Shown here: positions 49,561 through 60,751 of the stretch, piece by piece
Layout of the letters: every line of letters begins with the position of its first letter
How positions within the stretch are numbered: the first letter of the stretch is position 1
NCBI GenBank assembly: GCA_003415625.1
Contig: PYIU01000005.1
Span: 1,555,001 to 1,619,000 of the forward strand
Reading direction: 5' to 3'
From: Aquanectria penicillioides
Taxonomy: Eukaryota; Ascomycota; Sordariomycetes; Hypocreales; Nectriaceae
DNA: 64,000 bases
Translations under genes and position numbers: made by a program
The notes under the pieces: model-generated
What the model was told of the DNA's origin: nothing
The model's database searches: none
What the model saw: only the letters and a program-made list of their open reading frames with translations

Positions 49561-50747
49561 TTAGTAGCCGTTCATAGTCATTCTTTGAGAGCTTCGGCTG
49601 ATTTCGCGGTCAGCAGCGGGGCTGATGGGCCTGCTGCTGGCACCACCGTGGGCACTGCTCTCCTTGAGGGCCAACAGTTGCTTGGCACGGAAGGTCTCGT
49701 AGTGGATCTGGGAGGTGGTCTCGATAAGATCCTGGAGGTGGGTTCGGAGGAGGAAGTCGCGCAGGTAGACGAATTCGCAGTGGGTCTCATCCTCGACATT
49801 GATGAAGCCCCATCGGTTCTGGCGACCACGGACCTGCTTGCCGTTGACCATGATGTCCTTCTCAGATCCAACAACGGCGAAGGGGACGAGGCTCTATCGT
49901 GGGGTTAGCAACACATCACTCGGATCCCATTTTTGTTCTGTGGGAGATAGTCATACCTTGATCTGGCTGTTCAGGGCACGCTCCTCGTCGTCGAACTCCT
50001 CGTTGTCGTAGGGGAACATCTTGAGGTTGTGGAAAGCAAACTCCTCCTTGATGCGCTCCTTGAAAGCAAGGCGCTCCTCGGCGGTCAGGGAGTCAGCCTT
50101 GGCGATGACGGGGACGACGTTGACGACATCGGACAGCTTCTTCAAGACCACGATATCAATGGGCTTGAGAGAGTGACCGGAAGGCTGAATGAAGAAGAGG
50201 CAGCAGTGGATACGGGTGTCCTGGATGTAGCGCTCTCGCTGTGCCGTGAGCTCCTTGCGCAAGTACGCGGAGTGCTGATCCTTGATATACTTGACGATGG
50301 GGTCCCAGCAGCGGTCGTTGTTGACGAGGTCTCCGTATCCAGGGGTGTCGACGATGTTGAGCCTCAATCGGACACCGTTCTCCTCGATGATGTGGGACAC
50401 AGCCTGGATCTCGGTGGTGGAGCGGATGGGCTCATCGGGCTGAAGGCGACCCTTGGAGTCGATCAGGTGCGAGGCGAAGATGGTGTTGATCAGGGTCGAC
50501 TTGCCCATACCAGTCTGGCCTGGAACGCGAAATAGAGTTAGTACACCGTTCTGATGAACACGCGGCCAGCTGGCGATGGGCTGATGGACAACGGCGGTGG
50601 ACGAGAACGGTGGGGTTGTGACTTACCAACGCAAATGACGTTGAACTGGAAGCCACGCTTCAAGAGCTTGCGCTCGATCTGGGAGGTGATGCTGTCGAAA
50701 CCGACATGGCTCTTGGGGGTAATGGTACTGGGAGGAACGGTCGCCAT
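49561..50747 (-). CDS. CDC10: Septin, Cdc10/AspD class
   Basis: A GTP-binding septin that co-assembles into hetero-oligomers at septa, hyphal tips and branch sites. Exons are 50747-50627, 50519-49957 and 49893-49561, giving 338 residues. It begins MATVPPSTITPKSHVGFDSI, then TSQIERKLLKRGFQFNVICV, the Cdc10-type start. G1 is GQTGMGKST (about 41-49), split by intron 1 at its first Gly. G3 is DTPGYGD and G4 is AKAD. The septin unique element is DFLLRTHLQDLIETTSQIHY. A short C-terminal tail (SRSSQRMTMNGY) without a long coiled coil supports Cdc10 over Cdc3 and Cdc12. Introns begin GTAAGT and GTATGA. No frame break is found. Confidence 0.94.
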
Positions 50748-51395
50748 CTTAAATGATGTGTCGAGGGACAGCTGGTCGTTTCGGGTTCAGGGAGCGCGAC
50801 AAGTAAAGCTGGAGATGCTGATGCGAACCTTGGTCTATTCCAAGAAAGACTTGCAACCGAGGCAGGACGGACACGCGATCGCAAAGAGTTGACGAGGTCG
50901 AGTCGACGTTGGAGAAGGGCAGCAAGGTGCAAGTTGAAGGATGGGAGAAGCGGCGTCAAATGGATCCTAGGGGGAAACTTTTGGGCACTGGACTGTTCCT
51001 GCCACCAGCAGACAACAATTTCCGTGCTAGAAGGGAGGTGCAGGGGGCCCGAAGAAAGGGGGAGGCGCGTTTAGAGCTTGTCATTCGCCAGTATCCGTCC
51101 GTGCGCGAAACAGCTCATGATTGGCCCGCCGGCACTTTGGGGAAAGACAGCCCTTCAGACTTTTGACAATTGGAACGCCTCACGCGAACTGAGCATTGAG
51201 ATTTGACGACTGAGGAATTGAACCCGCCCACCTCTCACCGACCGCGCAATTGTGCACTGAGGCCCCGATCCTGCGACTCTACCATCTCGTGACTGCCTCG
51301 AGGCTCCCGCCCACGCCAGTGCCCCCGTACCTGAACCGATCGCAATCTCGGCATCCACTAAGCAATCTTTTTTTTGTTTCCCTTCAACAGTCACC
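50748..51395. promoter_or_regulatory. Divergent promoter CDC10 / MRPL32
   Basis: 648 bp between start codons. The MRPL32 side ends in a T-rich and C-rich leader (TTTTTTTTGTTTCCC before the ATG). No specific site is claimed. Confidence 0.5.
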
Positions 51396-51834
51396 ATGGC
51401 CGCCGTCTCAGCCTCCCTCCTCCCCCGGCTCTCCGCTCCTACTCTCCTCGCCTCCTCGCGATGGACTCTGTCGTTCCGCCAGTTTGCCCAGAAGCTCGCT
51501 CCCGCCCTGTCGATTGCGATCCCCGGCCTTTCCCTCAACCTGCCCACTCTGGATGATATCTGGGAGGGCCTCTTGCGGGCTGTGCCCAAGAACAAGGTTT
51601 CTCACTCGAGGAAGCGACACAGGCAGATGGCTGGAAAGGCCCTCAAGGATGTGAACAATCTTTGCCGATGCCCTGGTTGTGGAGAGATCAAGCGAACCCA
51701 CCGATTATGCCAGACTTGCCTGGAAGGTAACCAAGCCTTGTTGCCACACCCCAATCCCCAGATGGAGGCTAACCTATGATACAGAGATGAAGAGAATCTG
51801 GCGGCAGGACTACCCGAACGACAAGGCGTTTTAG
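51396..51834 (+). CDS. MRPL32: Mitochondrial ribosomal protein bL32m
   Basis: A zinc-binding protein of the mitochondrial large ribosomal subunit. Exons are 51396-51726 and 51785-51834 (intron GTAACC...TACAG), giving 126 residues. Residues 1 to about 65 are a targeting and processing region rich in Ser, Ala, Leu and Arg. In yeast the m-AAA protease cleaves this part, coupling folding to ribosome assembly. The mature core begins VPKNKVSHSRKRHRQMAGK, the bL32 signature, followed by the zinc site CRCPGCGEIKRTHRLCQTC (CPGC and CQTC pairs). The end is RIWRQDYPNDKAF. It diverges from CDC10. Confidence 0.94.
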
Positions 51835-52339
51835 ATTTAAGAGGAACGAAGGAAGGAACGAAAGAAAGAAATGATGTCGAAGATCTACCAACACCTGTAT
51901 TAAACAGTCTGTATAGTCTCCACGGGATCGTGCATACCATGGGCGTTTGGGCTCCCTTGAGCCTTGTATGAATATTGCGCATTTTTTTTTAAACTGATAC
52001 AGGTTAACATTGTTCGTGAGATATTGCTGTTGTAGTGTTGATGCTTCTCTCACGATATGTGTTGTTGTGATATTTCAAGACTCCTTAATGCTAGAGCTAT
52101 GTAAATTGACATGTGAAATTTGAACAAATGAACGAGTATGGCACTATATTTCCTCTCATGTTTTGGGTACTCAACAAATTCGTTCCGGTCTATCAAGTTT
52201 TGTGGTTTGTTTGCTCAACTCCTATGGCTATGAGTGGTGACCTCAGAAAAACCCCACCAACGTCGGCCTGGTCGCATTTAGCAGCCTCGCTTCACACCAA
52301 CACACCGTCATACCTGCGAGACCCTTGGAGTTGGAAGCG
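51835..52339. other. Spacer MRPL32 / SKI8
   Basis: MRPL32 3' UTR, AT-rich to about 52200, then the SKI8 promoter. No gene is seen. Confidence 0.6.
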
Positions 52340-53473
52340 ATGGTAAGGGCCCCGAAATCGCCTTTTCCACCCCCCGTCTAATATCCACTACAGTCTAAGC
52401 AGTATTTGACCACGCACACCGTGGATAACGGTATGTTGTCTTCTCTGACTACCCCGCCGGGGCGAGTAGCGCCTGAAAGACAAGCTTACTGAGACTTCGC
52501 AGCCCACATTACGGACATCTTTTCCGTGGCAACAACCCCCAAAGCCGTGATATCAGGCAGTGGTTCCTCAACATTGCATATACATGACTCGACTGATGCC
52601 AGTTTCCCTCTAAAGCAGTCCATCCCAGACGCCCACAAGCTAGGCTGCCACCATGTATGCACCTCCCGGACTGGGAACGTTGCTGCCAGTGCTGGGTTTG
52701 GGGGTGAGGTGAGGATTTGGGCAGTGGATAAAGACACGGGGGAATGGAGCCTCAGCGGCGAGATTGCCGGCTCATCAGCTAAGCCTGGCGAGGCTTGGGC
52801 GTTGGCCTTGAGTGAGGACGGCAAGTTCTTGGCTTCAACGACCAACGATGGACGAGTCAACGTCTGGGACATTTCGGCTGAGAACAAGCCCAAGATTCGA
52901 GAGTATGAGACAGGAAGTCCTGGATCTGGAAGTTTCGGCATGTGTGTGGACTTGAGCCGAGACGGCAAATATACCACTAGTGGTCACCAGAATGGTTCGG
53001 TTTACATCTTCAACAATGATACCGGACGTGTCCTGTACTCCCTGTCAGGTAAGTGGCACATCGCAGCGTATATCGGTCAATTTTAACAGAATCTTTGCGC
53101 AGGGCTCGCAAAGCCAGTTCGCTCGGTTGCGTTCTCGCCGGGAAACACAAGGCTTGCCGCAGCAGGCGACGCTGGCATTATTGCACTCTACGACATGAAG
53201 CATGGAGAACATGTTGGCAACCTGACTGGCCACTCATCATGGATTACTGCTGTTGACTGGAGCGATACCGGCGAGTTTCTTCTCAGCGGATCTATGGATG
53301 GAAAGGTCAAGGTTTGGTCGATTGAGCGAAGCGCTTGCGTTGCTACCCATAGCGAGACGGACAAGGCACTGTGGTCGGTAAAATGGCTTCCCAAAACAGT
53401 GAGAAGCGAGATGTTTGTGACTGCCGGAACAAACCGAAGTCTATCCTTTTACCGGGAGGCGACTGGCAACTGA
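52340..53473 (+). CDS. SKI8: WD40 protein Ski8/Rec14 (SKI complex; meiotic recombination)
   Basis: A seven-bladed WD40 scaffold of the cytosolic SKI complex, which feeds mRNA to the exosome; in several fungi it also helps Spo11 make meiotic breaks. Exons are 52340-52342, 52394-52430, 52503-53048 and 53103-53473, giving 318 residues. The first coding exon is the ATG alone: GCGATG|GTAAGG, then CACTACAG|TCTAAGCAG, giving the family start MSKQYLTTHTVDN. Blades end in SSTLHIHD, GEVRIWAVD, GRVNVWDIS, GSVYIFNND, GIIALYDMK, GKVKVWSIE and RSLSFYREA. All junctions keep frame, and no frame break is found. No in-frame ATG lies near the second exon, which supports the ATG-only exon. Confidence 0.9.
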
Positions 53474-53905
53474 GGAGCTTACGAGAAAAATTCTTAATGA
53501 ACGCGGCTATAGAAGAAATCAAGTATTTGAAAAATCTTTTGGTACACCCTAATAGCTCACAGCCTCTTTACTGTGTCTACTGTCGTTGGAGGCATTGGTG
53601 CTTACTATTTGAGGGATGTGTGAAATTTCACGTGACGGCGTTCCAATCTCGCGTTGCCCCGCCAAACTCCAGGGCCGAAGGACTCCGTCATACCTTGACT
53701 GCTGACCCTAGCGTTAAACATCACAGGCTCTCAACGTCACATCCCAGGATTATCCCCAGATTCCATGTTGGCGATCTACTGTTGAAATATATCATTTCAA
53801 ACATAAATTTCACTTCTCTTTTTCGAATACGGACTACTCAAGTCACCCCTCACCACATCCTGCCTCATACCCCCACCAATCACTACATCCCTTTTTGCGA
53901 TCAAA
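53474..53905. other. Spacer SKI8 / POLD4
   Basis: SKI8 3' flank and POLD4 promoter; the leader just before 53906 is C/A-rich (ATCAAAATGCC context). No gene is seen. Confidence 0.6.
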
Positions 53906-54582
53906 ATGCCCGCGACCCGGAAATCCACTGGCGGCGCCCGAGGTGTGCCCGCCAAGGGCCAATCGACCCTCCTCAGTTTCTCGAGCAAAGTGACGAAGAG
54001 TGTGCCTAAGGATACTAAGAAGGCCCTCATCGCTCCGTCAGTTGCCAAAGTCGAAGTCCCTGAAACACCCAAACAAACAAAAGAGGAGGAGGTTGTGAAA
54101 ATTGAAGAACCTGAAATCCAAGAGCCTGAAGAGGAGCAATTTGAAGAGGAAGAAGAGGAGGAAGACGTCCCTGAATTAGCGCCAGAGCCTGAGAAGTCGG
54201 AGGCTGAGTTGCGGGCTGAGCAAATCAGCGATGCACAAATCAAGAAATACTGGAAGGGCATTGAGAGCCAGTGGACCTCCCCTCGAGTCCACCAGCAGGG
54301 TCTGTCTGTGGAGGAGAAGGTTCTACGATATTTCGACGTGAGCTCACAGTACGGAGTAAGTATTTATTCAAACCTTTTCATCTAGCTCGCGTTGCTAACT
54401 AGCCCCTTTAGCCTTGCATCGGCATGCCTCGCATGAAGCGATGGCAGCGTGCTGAGCGACTGGGTCTCAACCCCCCAGTCGAAGTCCTTGCTGTGCTACT
54501 CGAAGAAGAGAACAAGGGTAACAAGAATATTGGCACTGCTCATATGGATGAAATTCTTAACGCGACAGCTGTGGCACAATGA
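53906..54582 (+). CDS. CDM1: DNA polymerase delta subunit 4 (Cdm1/POLD4)
   Basis: The smallest, non-essential subunit of the replicative polymerase delta, which stabilises the complex and binds PCNA. Exons are 53906-54355 and 54412-54582 (intron GTAAGT...TTTAG), giving 206 residues. A PIP-box-like motif QSTLLSF lies at about 19-25. An acidic, low-complexity middle (EPEEEQFEEEEEEEDVPEL) follows. The conserved C-terminal part begins LRAEQISDAQIKKYWKGIES, shows EEKVLRYFDVSSQYGPCIGM, and ends in the family signature PRMKRWQRAERLGLNPPVEV. It converges on QNG1, 224 bp away. Confidence 0.92.
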
Positions 54583-54806
54583 TTTTTTTCTTTCTTTTTG
54601 GGTCGCTCAACGGATTGGTTTCGGGGGAGCTACGGCGTTTTGGGGGAAGACCAAGGATTGCTTGCCTGCGAGGCTCTTTGTCTTTGTACTTGACTATTCT
54701 ATCAACTTGATGCCATTGATTGTAAATCACCAAATCTATATGCCAAACTCTATGTGTTTGGTCCAGTTTTGTGCGTTGAGACGTTTTAGGCCTTGAAACT
54801 CCGACC

Positions 54807-56074
54807 CTAGTACCAGATACTCCTTGTTCGATGGTGCGGGATTGGTTCTTCACCGGCAGACTCTAGCTCTTTTACGCTGTCATAGAGGAAAAAATCGATG
54901 AGGATGGCGTTGACGTGAGCGTCGGGATGCTTTCGCTTGATCTCGCGCCGAATCAACTCCACACACCAAATGCTACAAGCTACGATGAATTAGCCTCGAT
55001 CGTCGAGTCATTTTTCAGTGGACAGTCTCTTACCACGCAGTTGTATCTCCCAAGAAGATCCACTGTCAATCATCCTCTTGTCCTGAATGGCTGTCGCAAT
55101 GCCTGGACAGCAGTACAATGCGCCAAGTGAGATGAGAATCTGAGGGATGCGATAGTCGGCAAACATGGTGATTTTGTCAATGTCATGGAATTCGCCATAA
55201 GACTCGCCATTGAAACAAGCCCAGAGGTCCGCTACGAGGATTTGGGCTCGCTTGAGGAATCGGATCATTTTACCATCCTCGAAACGATGCTCATCCCGGA
55301 AGCAGTCAAAGTCTTCGGCCAGGAGGTTCACGAACCGTGCGGCCGAGCAGTCAGCAGCGAGCACAAGCTCTGTGATGGAACAGTCGTAGTGCTAGGTATA
55401 ACTGTTAGATTGGTTACGAGCGGGAAAAGGGTCAAGGAATTACCTCGTAAAGGACTTTGGCGGCTTCGCGGAGACAATCGAGCCGTTCTTGTAGCAAGGG
55501 CATTTCTTCCTCCGTGCATGACCTGAAGACGTGCTTCATAGATTCTAAATTGCACTTTTCTTCATCGTGCCAGTAGTGAGGATCCGTAATGGGTATACCT
55601 AGATGAGTTGCGAAAATGCCTGGATTAATTGAATGGTCATATCACGAGACGAAGCAACCAACCTTCATCGAGAGCCCTCCGCATTGCGGCAACCAAGCTC
55701 CAATATCCAGTCCATCTCTTCCCTCGATACTCGATAGCGAATCTCTCATCGTCGGGTAGTTCGGACCAGAAGGAGAAGTTCAGCAGATCCATAGTGAAGA
55801 TGAAGGCAACTGTGCTCTCGTCCTTCTCCTTGGGGTGCAACTCGTGCTCCGACCATGTGGCGGTGGAGTAGCTCTTCTCCTGCATCTGCTGGTAGATGCT
55901 CTCAGCTGCGTCCTTGGAGGAGCGCATGTCGATAGCGACATCTACACAGGAGTCGTAGACATGTTCAACCGATTCAAGGACGCCCGTCTCGGGCTCAGGT
56001 TGGATATTGAGTTTTCCTTGCATGTGCTGGCGCAACAGCTCGAGAAGTTCGGGGTCGGCTTCGTCGTCAGACAT
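54807..56074 (-). CDS. QNG1: Queuosine salvage protein (queuosine 5'-phosphate N-glycosylase, DUF2419)
   Basis: It releases queuine base from queuosine 5'-phosphate so that salvaged base can be put into tRNA. Exons are 56074-55663, 55598-55444, 55391-55034 and 54979-54807, giving 365 residues. The family core is plain: TMDLLNFSFWSELPDDERFA, then IEYRGKRWTGYWSLVAAMRR, and later FLKRAQILVADLWACFNGES, FHDIDKITMFADYRIPQILI and ELIRREIKRKHPDAHVNAIL. It ends FFLYDSVKEL...HHRTRSIWY, with the usual Arg-Ser-x-Trp-Tyr end. Introns start GTTGGT, GTAATT and GTAAGA; the last acceptor is GTAG|CTTGTAGC, which restores QLRACSIWCVEL. No signal or targeting sequence is visible. Confidence 0.93.
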
Positions 56075-56971
56075 TTTTTTTCCTCCACTGGAGTTCCAAG
56101 GCTATGATGCAACTACGAAAGGATCTGAAAGCAATCAAGAAATTACGAGAGAAGGAAAAAAAAACCCCCCAAAGGAGCGATGAAAGAGAATGGTGACTGA
56201 GACTGTAAGCCGGTTGTGGTCTGGACTCCTTGACTCAGGAATCTCCTTTCGTGGGGCGCAAAACTAAGTAGCAACGGCCAGGGACAGCACAGCACCGCTA
56301 CGGACCAACCCCGCGACCAGAGGTGGGAGGGAGGGCTAGGGACTAAAACATAGGGCGGCCACTTGGGACACAGTTGGGAAGGTTCAGGCACATTGCTTAT
56401 CATGGAAAAAGTATGTGCATTTGCATGCACCAGTGAAGAAAAAAACAGAGAGCCCACCCGAACGGCCTCTGCGGCAGCCAATTGACCGACCATGACATTG
56501 CCTGCATCGCGAGCAAGCCTTCTGATCTTCGGTCCCCTGCCTGCCCTGAGTCCTGCCCACAGTACGGATACGTACCAGCAGACAAAGGCCCGTTGACAGA
56601 TGCTGCCAGTCGATGACACCAGGCCACTGAAGCTGGCAAGGCCACCAATCAGGGAGCCGCGTTCGCTCCATTTTGGTCCCGGCAGCCACATCCCCGGCAA
56701 CTAAGAAAGCATGCTATTGGTCGCAAACATGCGTCTCAGCTCTCACCACCAAACCGCATCCACTGCCTCCACTGCACTGCGTTCAACAGCACCAACAGCC
56801 AGCCCGCGCAACTTAGACCTGGACCCAGCTGCACCCAAGCGCGCTCTTTGCTTCTGCATCTTTCGCAACCACATGCGCGCAGCATTCAGACACCTGCCGC
56901 TTCCCTCTACCGTCCCGTACCTTTGCGTCCGCTGAGCGGTGACGCCAATCAAACCGAAGCCGCCGTTGACG
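56075..56971. promoter_or_regulatory. Divergent promoter QNG1 / UBA2
   Basis: 897 bp between start codons, without any supported gene. The UBA2 side is C-rich leader with repeated CCACTGC/ACAGC words near 56760-56800. No binding site is claimed. Confidence 0.5.
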
Positions 56972-59501
56972 ATGGATGCGACCAACATTGCGAACCAAGC
57001 CCAGGCTGCACCCGCGGTTGCGGCGCCGCAGGAGCAACAACAGCAACAACCGCCTCAACAACCTCAGCAACAGGCCCAGCAAGCCGCCGTGTCTAACAGC
57101 GCTCCTCAACGACGACCGCCTGCCATGACGCGCGATAGATACAACCACCAGTCGCTCGGCGCGACTCTGAATACCTCTGTTAAGCAGGTACGCATCCACC
57201 CCGTTGCCGCTCCCCCGAAACGACGACTCCTCAAGTCTTGCTTGAATTCACGTCCCCCACGCATCTCTTGCGAGGGTCTCTCCCTGCGGTCCTCGTCGAA
57301 CTCCATCCCCCGAACCTTCGATCCGATGACGTCTTTCCCCCGAATGGCTCCGCTGTCTATATACTAACGACACCCGTGTAGGCTCGCGTGCTTATGGTTG
57401 GTGCTGGTGGCATCGGCTGTGAGCTTCTCAAGAACCTGGTGTTGACAGGCTTCGGCGAAATCCACATCGTCGACCTCGACACCATCGATCTTTCAAACCT
57501 GAACCGACAGTTCCTTTTCCGTCACGAGCACATCAAGAAGTCCAAGGCCTTGGTACGTATAGTTCGGTAGGGCGCGAAGGATCGAAGGTCGTTGACCATA
57601 TTCCAGGTTGCCAAGGAGGCTGCTCAGAAGTTCAATCCCAACGTCAAGATCGTCGCGCATCACGCCAACATCAAGGACGCCGAGTTCACTGTATCATGGT
57701 TTCGCGACTTCCGTATCGCTTTCAATGCCCTCGACAACTTGGAGGCGCGACGACATGTGAACAAGATGTGCTTGGCAGCTGATGTTCCACTCATCGAAAG
57801 TGGCACAACCGGCTTTAACGGCCAGGTGCAGGTGATCAAAAAGGGCGTCACTGCGTGTTACGATTGCACACCCAAAGAGACACCCAAATCCTTCCCAGTG
57901 TGCACCATTCGAAGTACACCCAGTCAGCCCATTCATTGTATCGTTTGGGGCAAGAGCTATCTGCTCAAGTATGTGCTCGGTCAACCTGCGAGAGTTGATG
58001 CCATTTGCTGACAGCGCCACCAGTGAGATCTTCGGTACCAGCGAAGACCAGTCGGCATTCGATCACACCACCGACGGCGATAATGGTAAGCACCCCGGGC
58101 TTCGCAGCTTCACAGCCAGCTAAACGAAAATAGCCCAGGAGATCGAAGAGCTCAAGAAGGAGTCGGAAGCTTTGAAGAAGATTCGTGATGCAGTGGGCAC
58201 AGCCGAATTCTCCCAGATGCTCTTTGACAAGGTTTTCAACGCAGACATCGAGCGCTTACGCTCTGTTGAAGACATGTGGAAGTCGCGGCGTGCCCCAGAG
58301 CCTCTCAAATATGAGGCGCTCTTGTCCCAAGCGAAGGACGCTCTTGCAGACAAGGACGCCGTCTTGAACGACGACCAGAAAACTTGGTCTCTTGACGAGA
58401 GTCTTGTAGTTTTCAACGACAGTCTAGACCGATTGAGCAAGCGTATTCTTGAACTGAAAAAAAACAAGAAACCAGAGGACCCAGAGCCTATCATTACTTT
58501 TGACAAGGATGACATTGATACTCTTGACTTCGTTGCTTCGAGCGCAAACATTCGGTCGTCGATTTTCGGTATTGATAGCAAGTCACGATTTGACATCAAA
58601 CAGATGGCCGGAAACATCATTCCTGCGATTGCCACCACCAATGCGATCGTGGCAGGTCTCTGCGTGCTACAGTCCTTCAAGGTCTTGAAGGGCGAATATA
58701 CCCAGTCGAAGGAGGTAAGGAAGATTTCTGAGCTCGAGATGAGATTTTTGCTAATTCAATATTTCTTAGGTCTTTTTGACTCCGTTTGCCCCAGCTCGCC
58801 TTCTTGCCCCCGATAGGTCCCGAGAACCAAACCCAGATTGCCCAATCTGCAGTGTCTTCAACACTCGCGTCGTGGTAGACCTTTCCCGGGCTACTCTCAA
58901 TGACCTCGTAGAGGACATTATCAGAGTGAAGCTGGGTTTTGGTGAGAAGGAGTTTGTCGTGAACAACGACGTGGGAATTCTCTACGATTTTGATGAAACC
59001 GACAATCTCCCAAAGAAGCTGAGTGATCTCGGTGAGCCCCCAAGATTGATATCTTGCTACTCTACTTTGCCTAACTATGATACAGGTATCAAGAATGATA
59101 GCTTCCTGACTATCATTGATGACGACGACGATGACACATTCGTCAATGTGGTTATCAATGTTCAAGAAGGGTTTGTGGTCACCCAGGGCAAAGGTGTAGC
59201 TGTGGCTAACAAGACCAGGGCCGTTGATGCGGACAAGAAGCCCGTTGAGGCGACATTCACAGAGACGCCTCAGATTCCACGGAAACCAAAGAAGCCTCAA
59301 CCTGCCGAAACAAATGGCAATGGACAACAAAATGGCCAACACAAGACTGACGATGATGTTGTCGAGATTGAGCCCAAGGGTGTGAAGCGACCCCATCCCG
59401 ACGATGGCGAGCAGCCTTTGAAGAAGGCCAAGATTACGGAGTCGGCAGCGGATGTGGTTGTAGTGGATGATGCTGGTGGTGCGATCGTCATTGACGACTG
59501 A
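56972..59501 (+). CDS. UBA2: SUMO-activating enzyme subunit Uba2
   Basis: The catalytic half of the SUMO E1; with Aos1 it adenylates SUMO and holds it as a thioester in the nucleus. Exons are 56972-57187, 57382-57552, 57607-57968, 58024-58085, 58134-58714, 58770-59031 and 59086-59501, giving 689 residues. An Ala/Gln/Pro-rich N-terminal extension of about 50 residues precedes the fold. ATP binding is at [15 protein letters not shown] (about 79-84) with [17 protein letters not shown]. Zinc pairs are CYDC (about 213-216) and CPIC. The active Cys is in [16 protein letters not shown] (about 228). The UFD is [13 protein letters not shown]...[13 protein letters not shown], and the tail holds a basic nuclear signal (VKRPHPDD...LKKAKITE). 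The last intron (59032-59085) is 54 nt with no in-frame stop. Confidence 0.95.
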
Positions 59502-59550
59502 TCGAATAGAGCCGCTGTAGGCGACATTGTTGCATTCCTGGATACCTGCA

Positions 59551-60751
59551 TCATGCGGCACTCAATCCACCATCGAGATTGAGGACGCAGTTATTGGCGA
59601 AGGAGTTCAAGGCGAGGAAGACGGCAGCGTCCGCGATTTCCTCCGGAGCACCCACTCGGTTTAGAGGGGTATCTTTGAGGAAAGCTGCTTGCAATTCAGG
59701 TTTGAGGTCTAAAACGGCGCGTGTACATTAGCTTGGCCCTTTCTGCAAGAAGGGATATTGTGTTTTTTTTGGACCAGGCCATGGGAGGCCGGTCATGAGG
59801 AAATGGGAAAAGGGATCAACTTACGATCCCACATTGGACTGGCTACCCAGCCTGGTAGTAAGGCATTTACGCGAATGGAGCGAGGTCCGAGCTCACGACA
59901 GAGAGCCCGAGTGAAGCCTGTGAGGATGGACGTTAGATAGGCTCCCTTTTGATATTGTACAATAAGTGTGGGATACAACTACATAAAAAAAAAGAAGAAG
60001 AGCCACGATTTACGAAGAAGTCTTTCAACTCACCTACCACGCCTGCTTTGGAGGCTGCATATGCTGTTGCTCCTGACCCACCCTTGGTGGCCATGAGGCT
60101 GGAGACATTTATGATGCAACCTTGAGGATGTAAGACAATATTCTGGTTCCTCATAATTGACTTTGATACCGATGGCTACATACCATGGGGGCGCATTTTA
60201 GCATGCTTACACACAAGCATGGTCGCCATTAGGTTCGTATCAATAACGTCGCTGAGCTCTTCATCAGAGGTTCTCTTGAGGAAGGATGTTTGGGAGATGC
60301 CGGCGCAATTGACAAGGACATCAACAGGCCCAACTACAGCATCTTGAGCCTAGCGAAAATGGTTGATTGTTTAGTTAATTCGCACTCTGTAAAGGAGAAG
60401 GACAAATCTTTGACTAATTGGTGAGGATATCCATACATTGTCTTTGTTCCTACCCGCAAACACATCCTTTATCGTATCTCGTTTAGCAACGTCTAGGCGA
60501 ATAAAGCGGTGTTCTGACGGGGTGCTACTGCTGATCGACTGGCGTTGGCCGGCAGCAACAACATCAGGTGATGAGGATGAGGGTGGAGGGACGTAAGGGG
60601 CCAGGAGGGGCTCAAGCCGGGGTCGAGACTCGACGACGGAGCGGCCAAGAAGCGACACGACGGCACCCTGGCTGGCAAAGGCGCGGGCAATGTGGGAGCC
60701 GATGATGCCGGTGGCGCCTACAACAGCGCAGTGTTTTCCGGCGAGAGCCAT
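59551..60751 (-). CDS. OAR1: Short-chain dehydrogenase, OAR1/CBR4-like 3-oxoacyl-ACP reductase
   Basis: It probably reduces 3-oxoacyl-ACP in mitochondrial type II fatty-acid synthesis. Exons are 60751-60437, 60349-60184, 60120-60034, 59917-59825 and 59708-59551, giving 272 residues. The cofactor motif is VVGATGIIGSHIARAFASQG. The NAG-like motif is LVNCAGIS, and the catalytic set is Asn in DTNLMATML, Ser in INVSSLMATKGG and YAASK. The end follows the family: RVNALLPGWVASPM, TPLNRVGAPEEIADAAVFLA and VLNLDGGL. A Pro/Ser-rich insert of about 40 residues (around 40-85) lies between the cofactor motif and FIRLDVAKRD. No clear mitochondrial presequence is seen, so its location is uncertain; other SDR roles remain possible. 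Its stop lies 49 bp from that of UBA2. Confidence 0.8.

Noticed and set aside
51214..51230. tRNA B-box-like GGTTCAATTCC on the minus strand
   Set aside because: No pairing acceptor stem; it lies in the MRPL32 leader.
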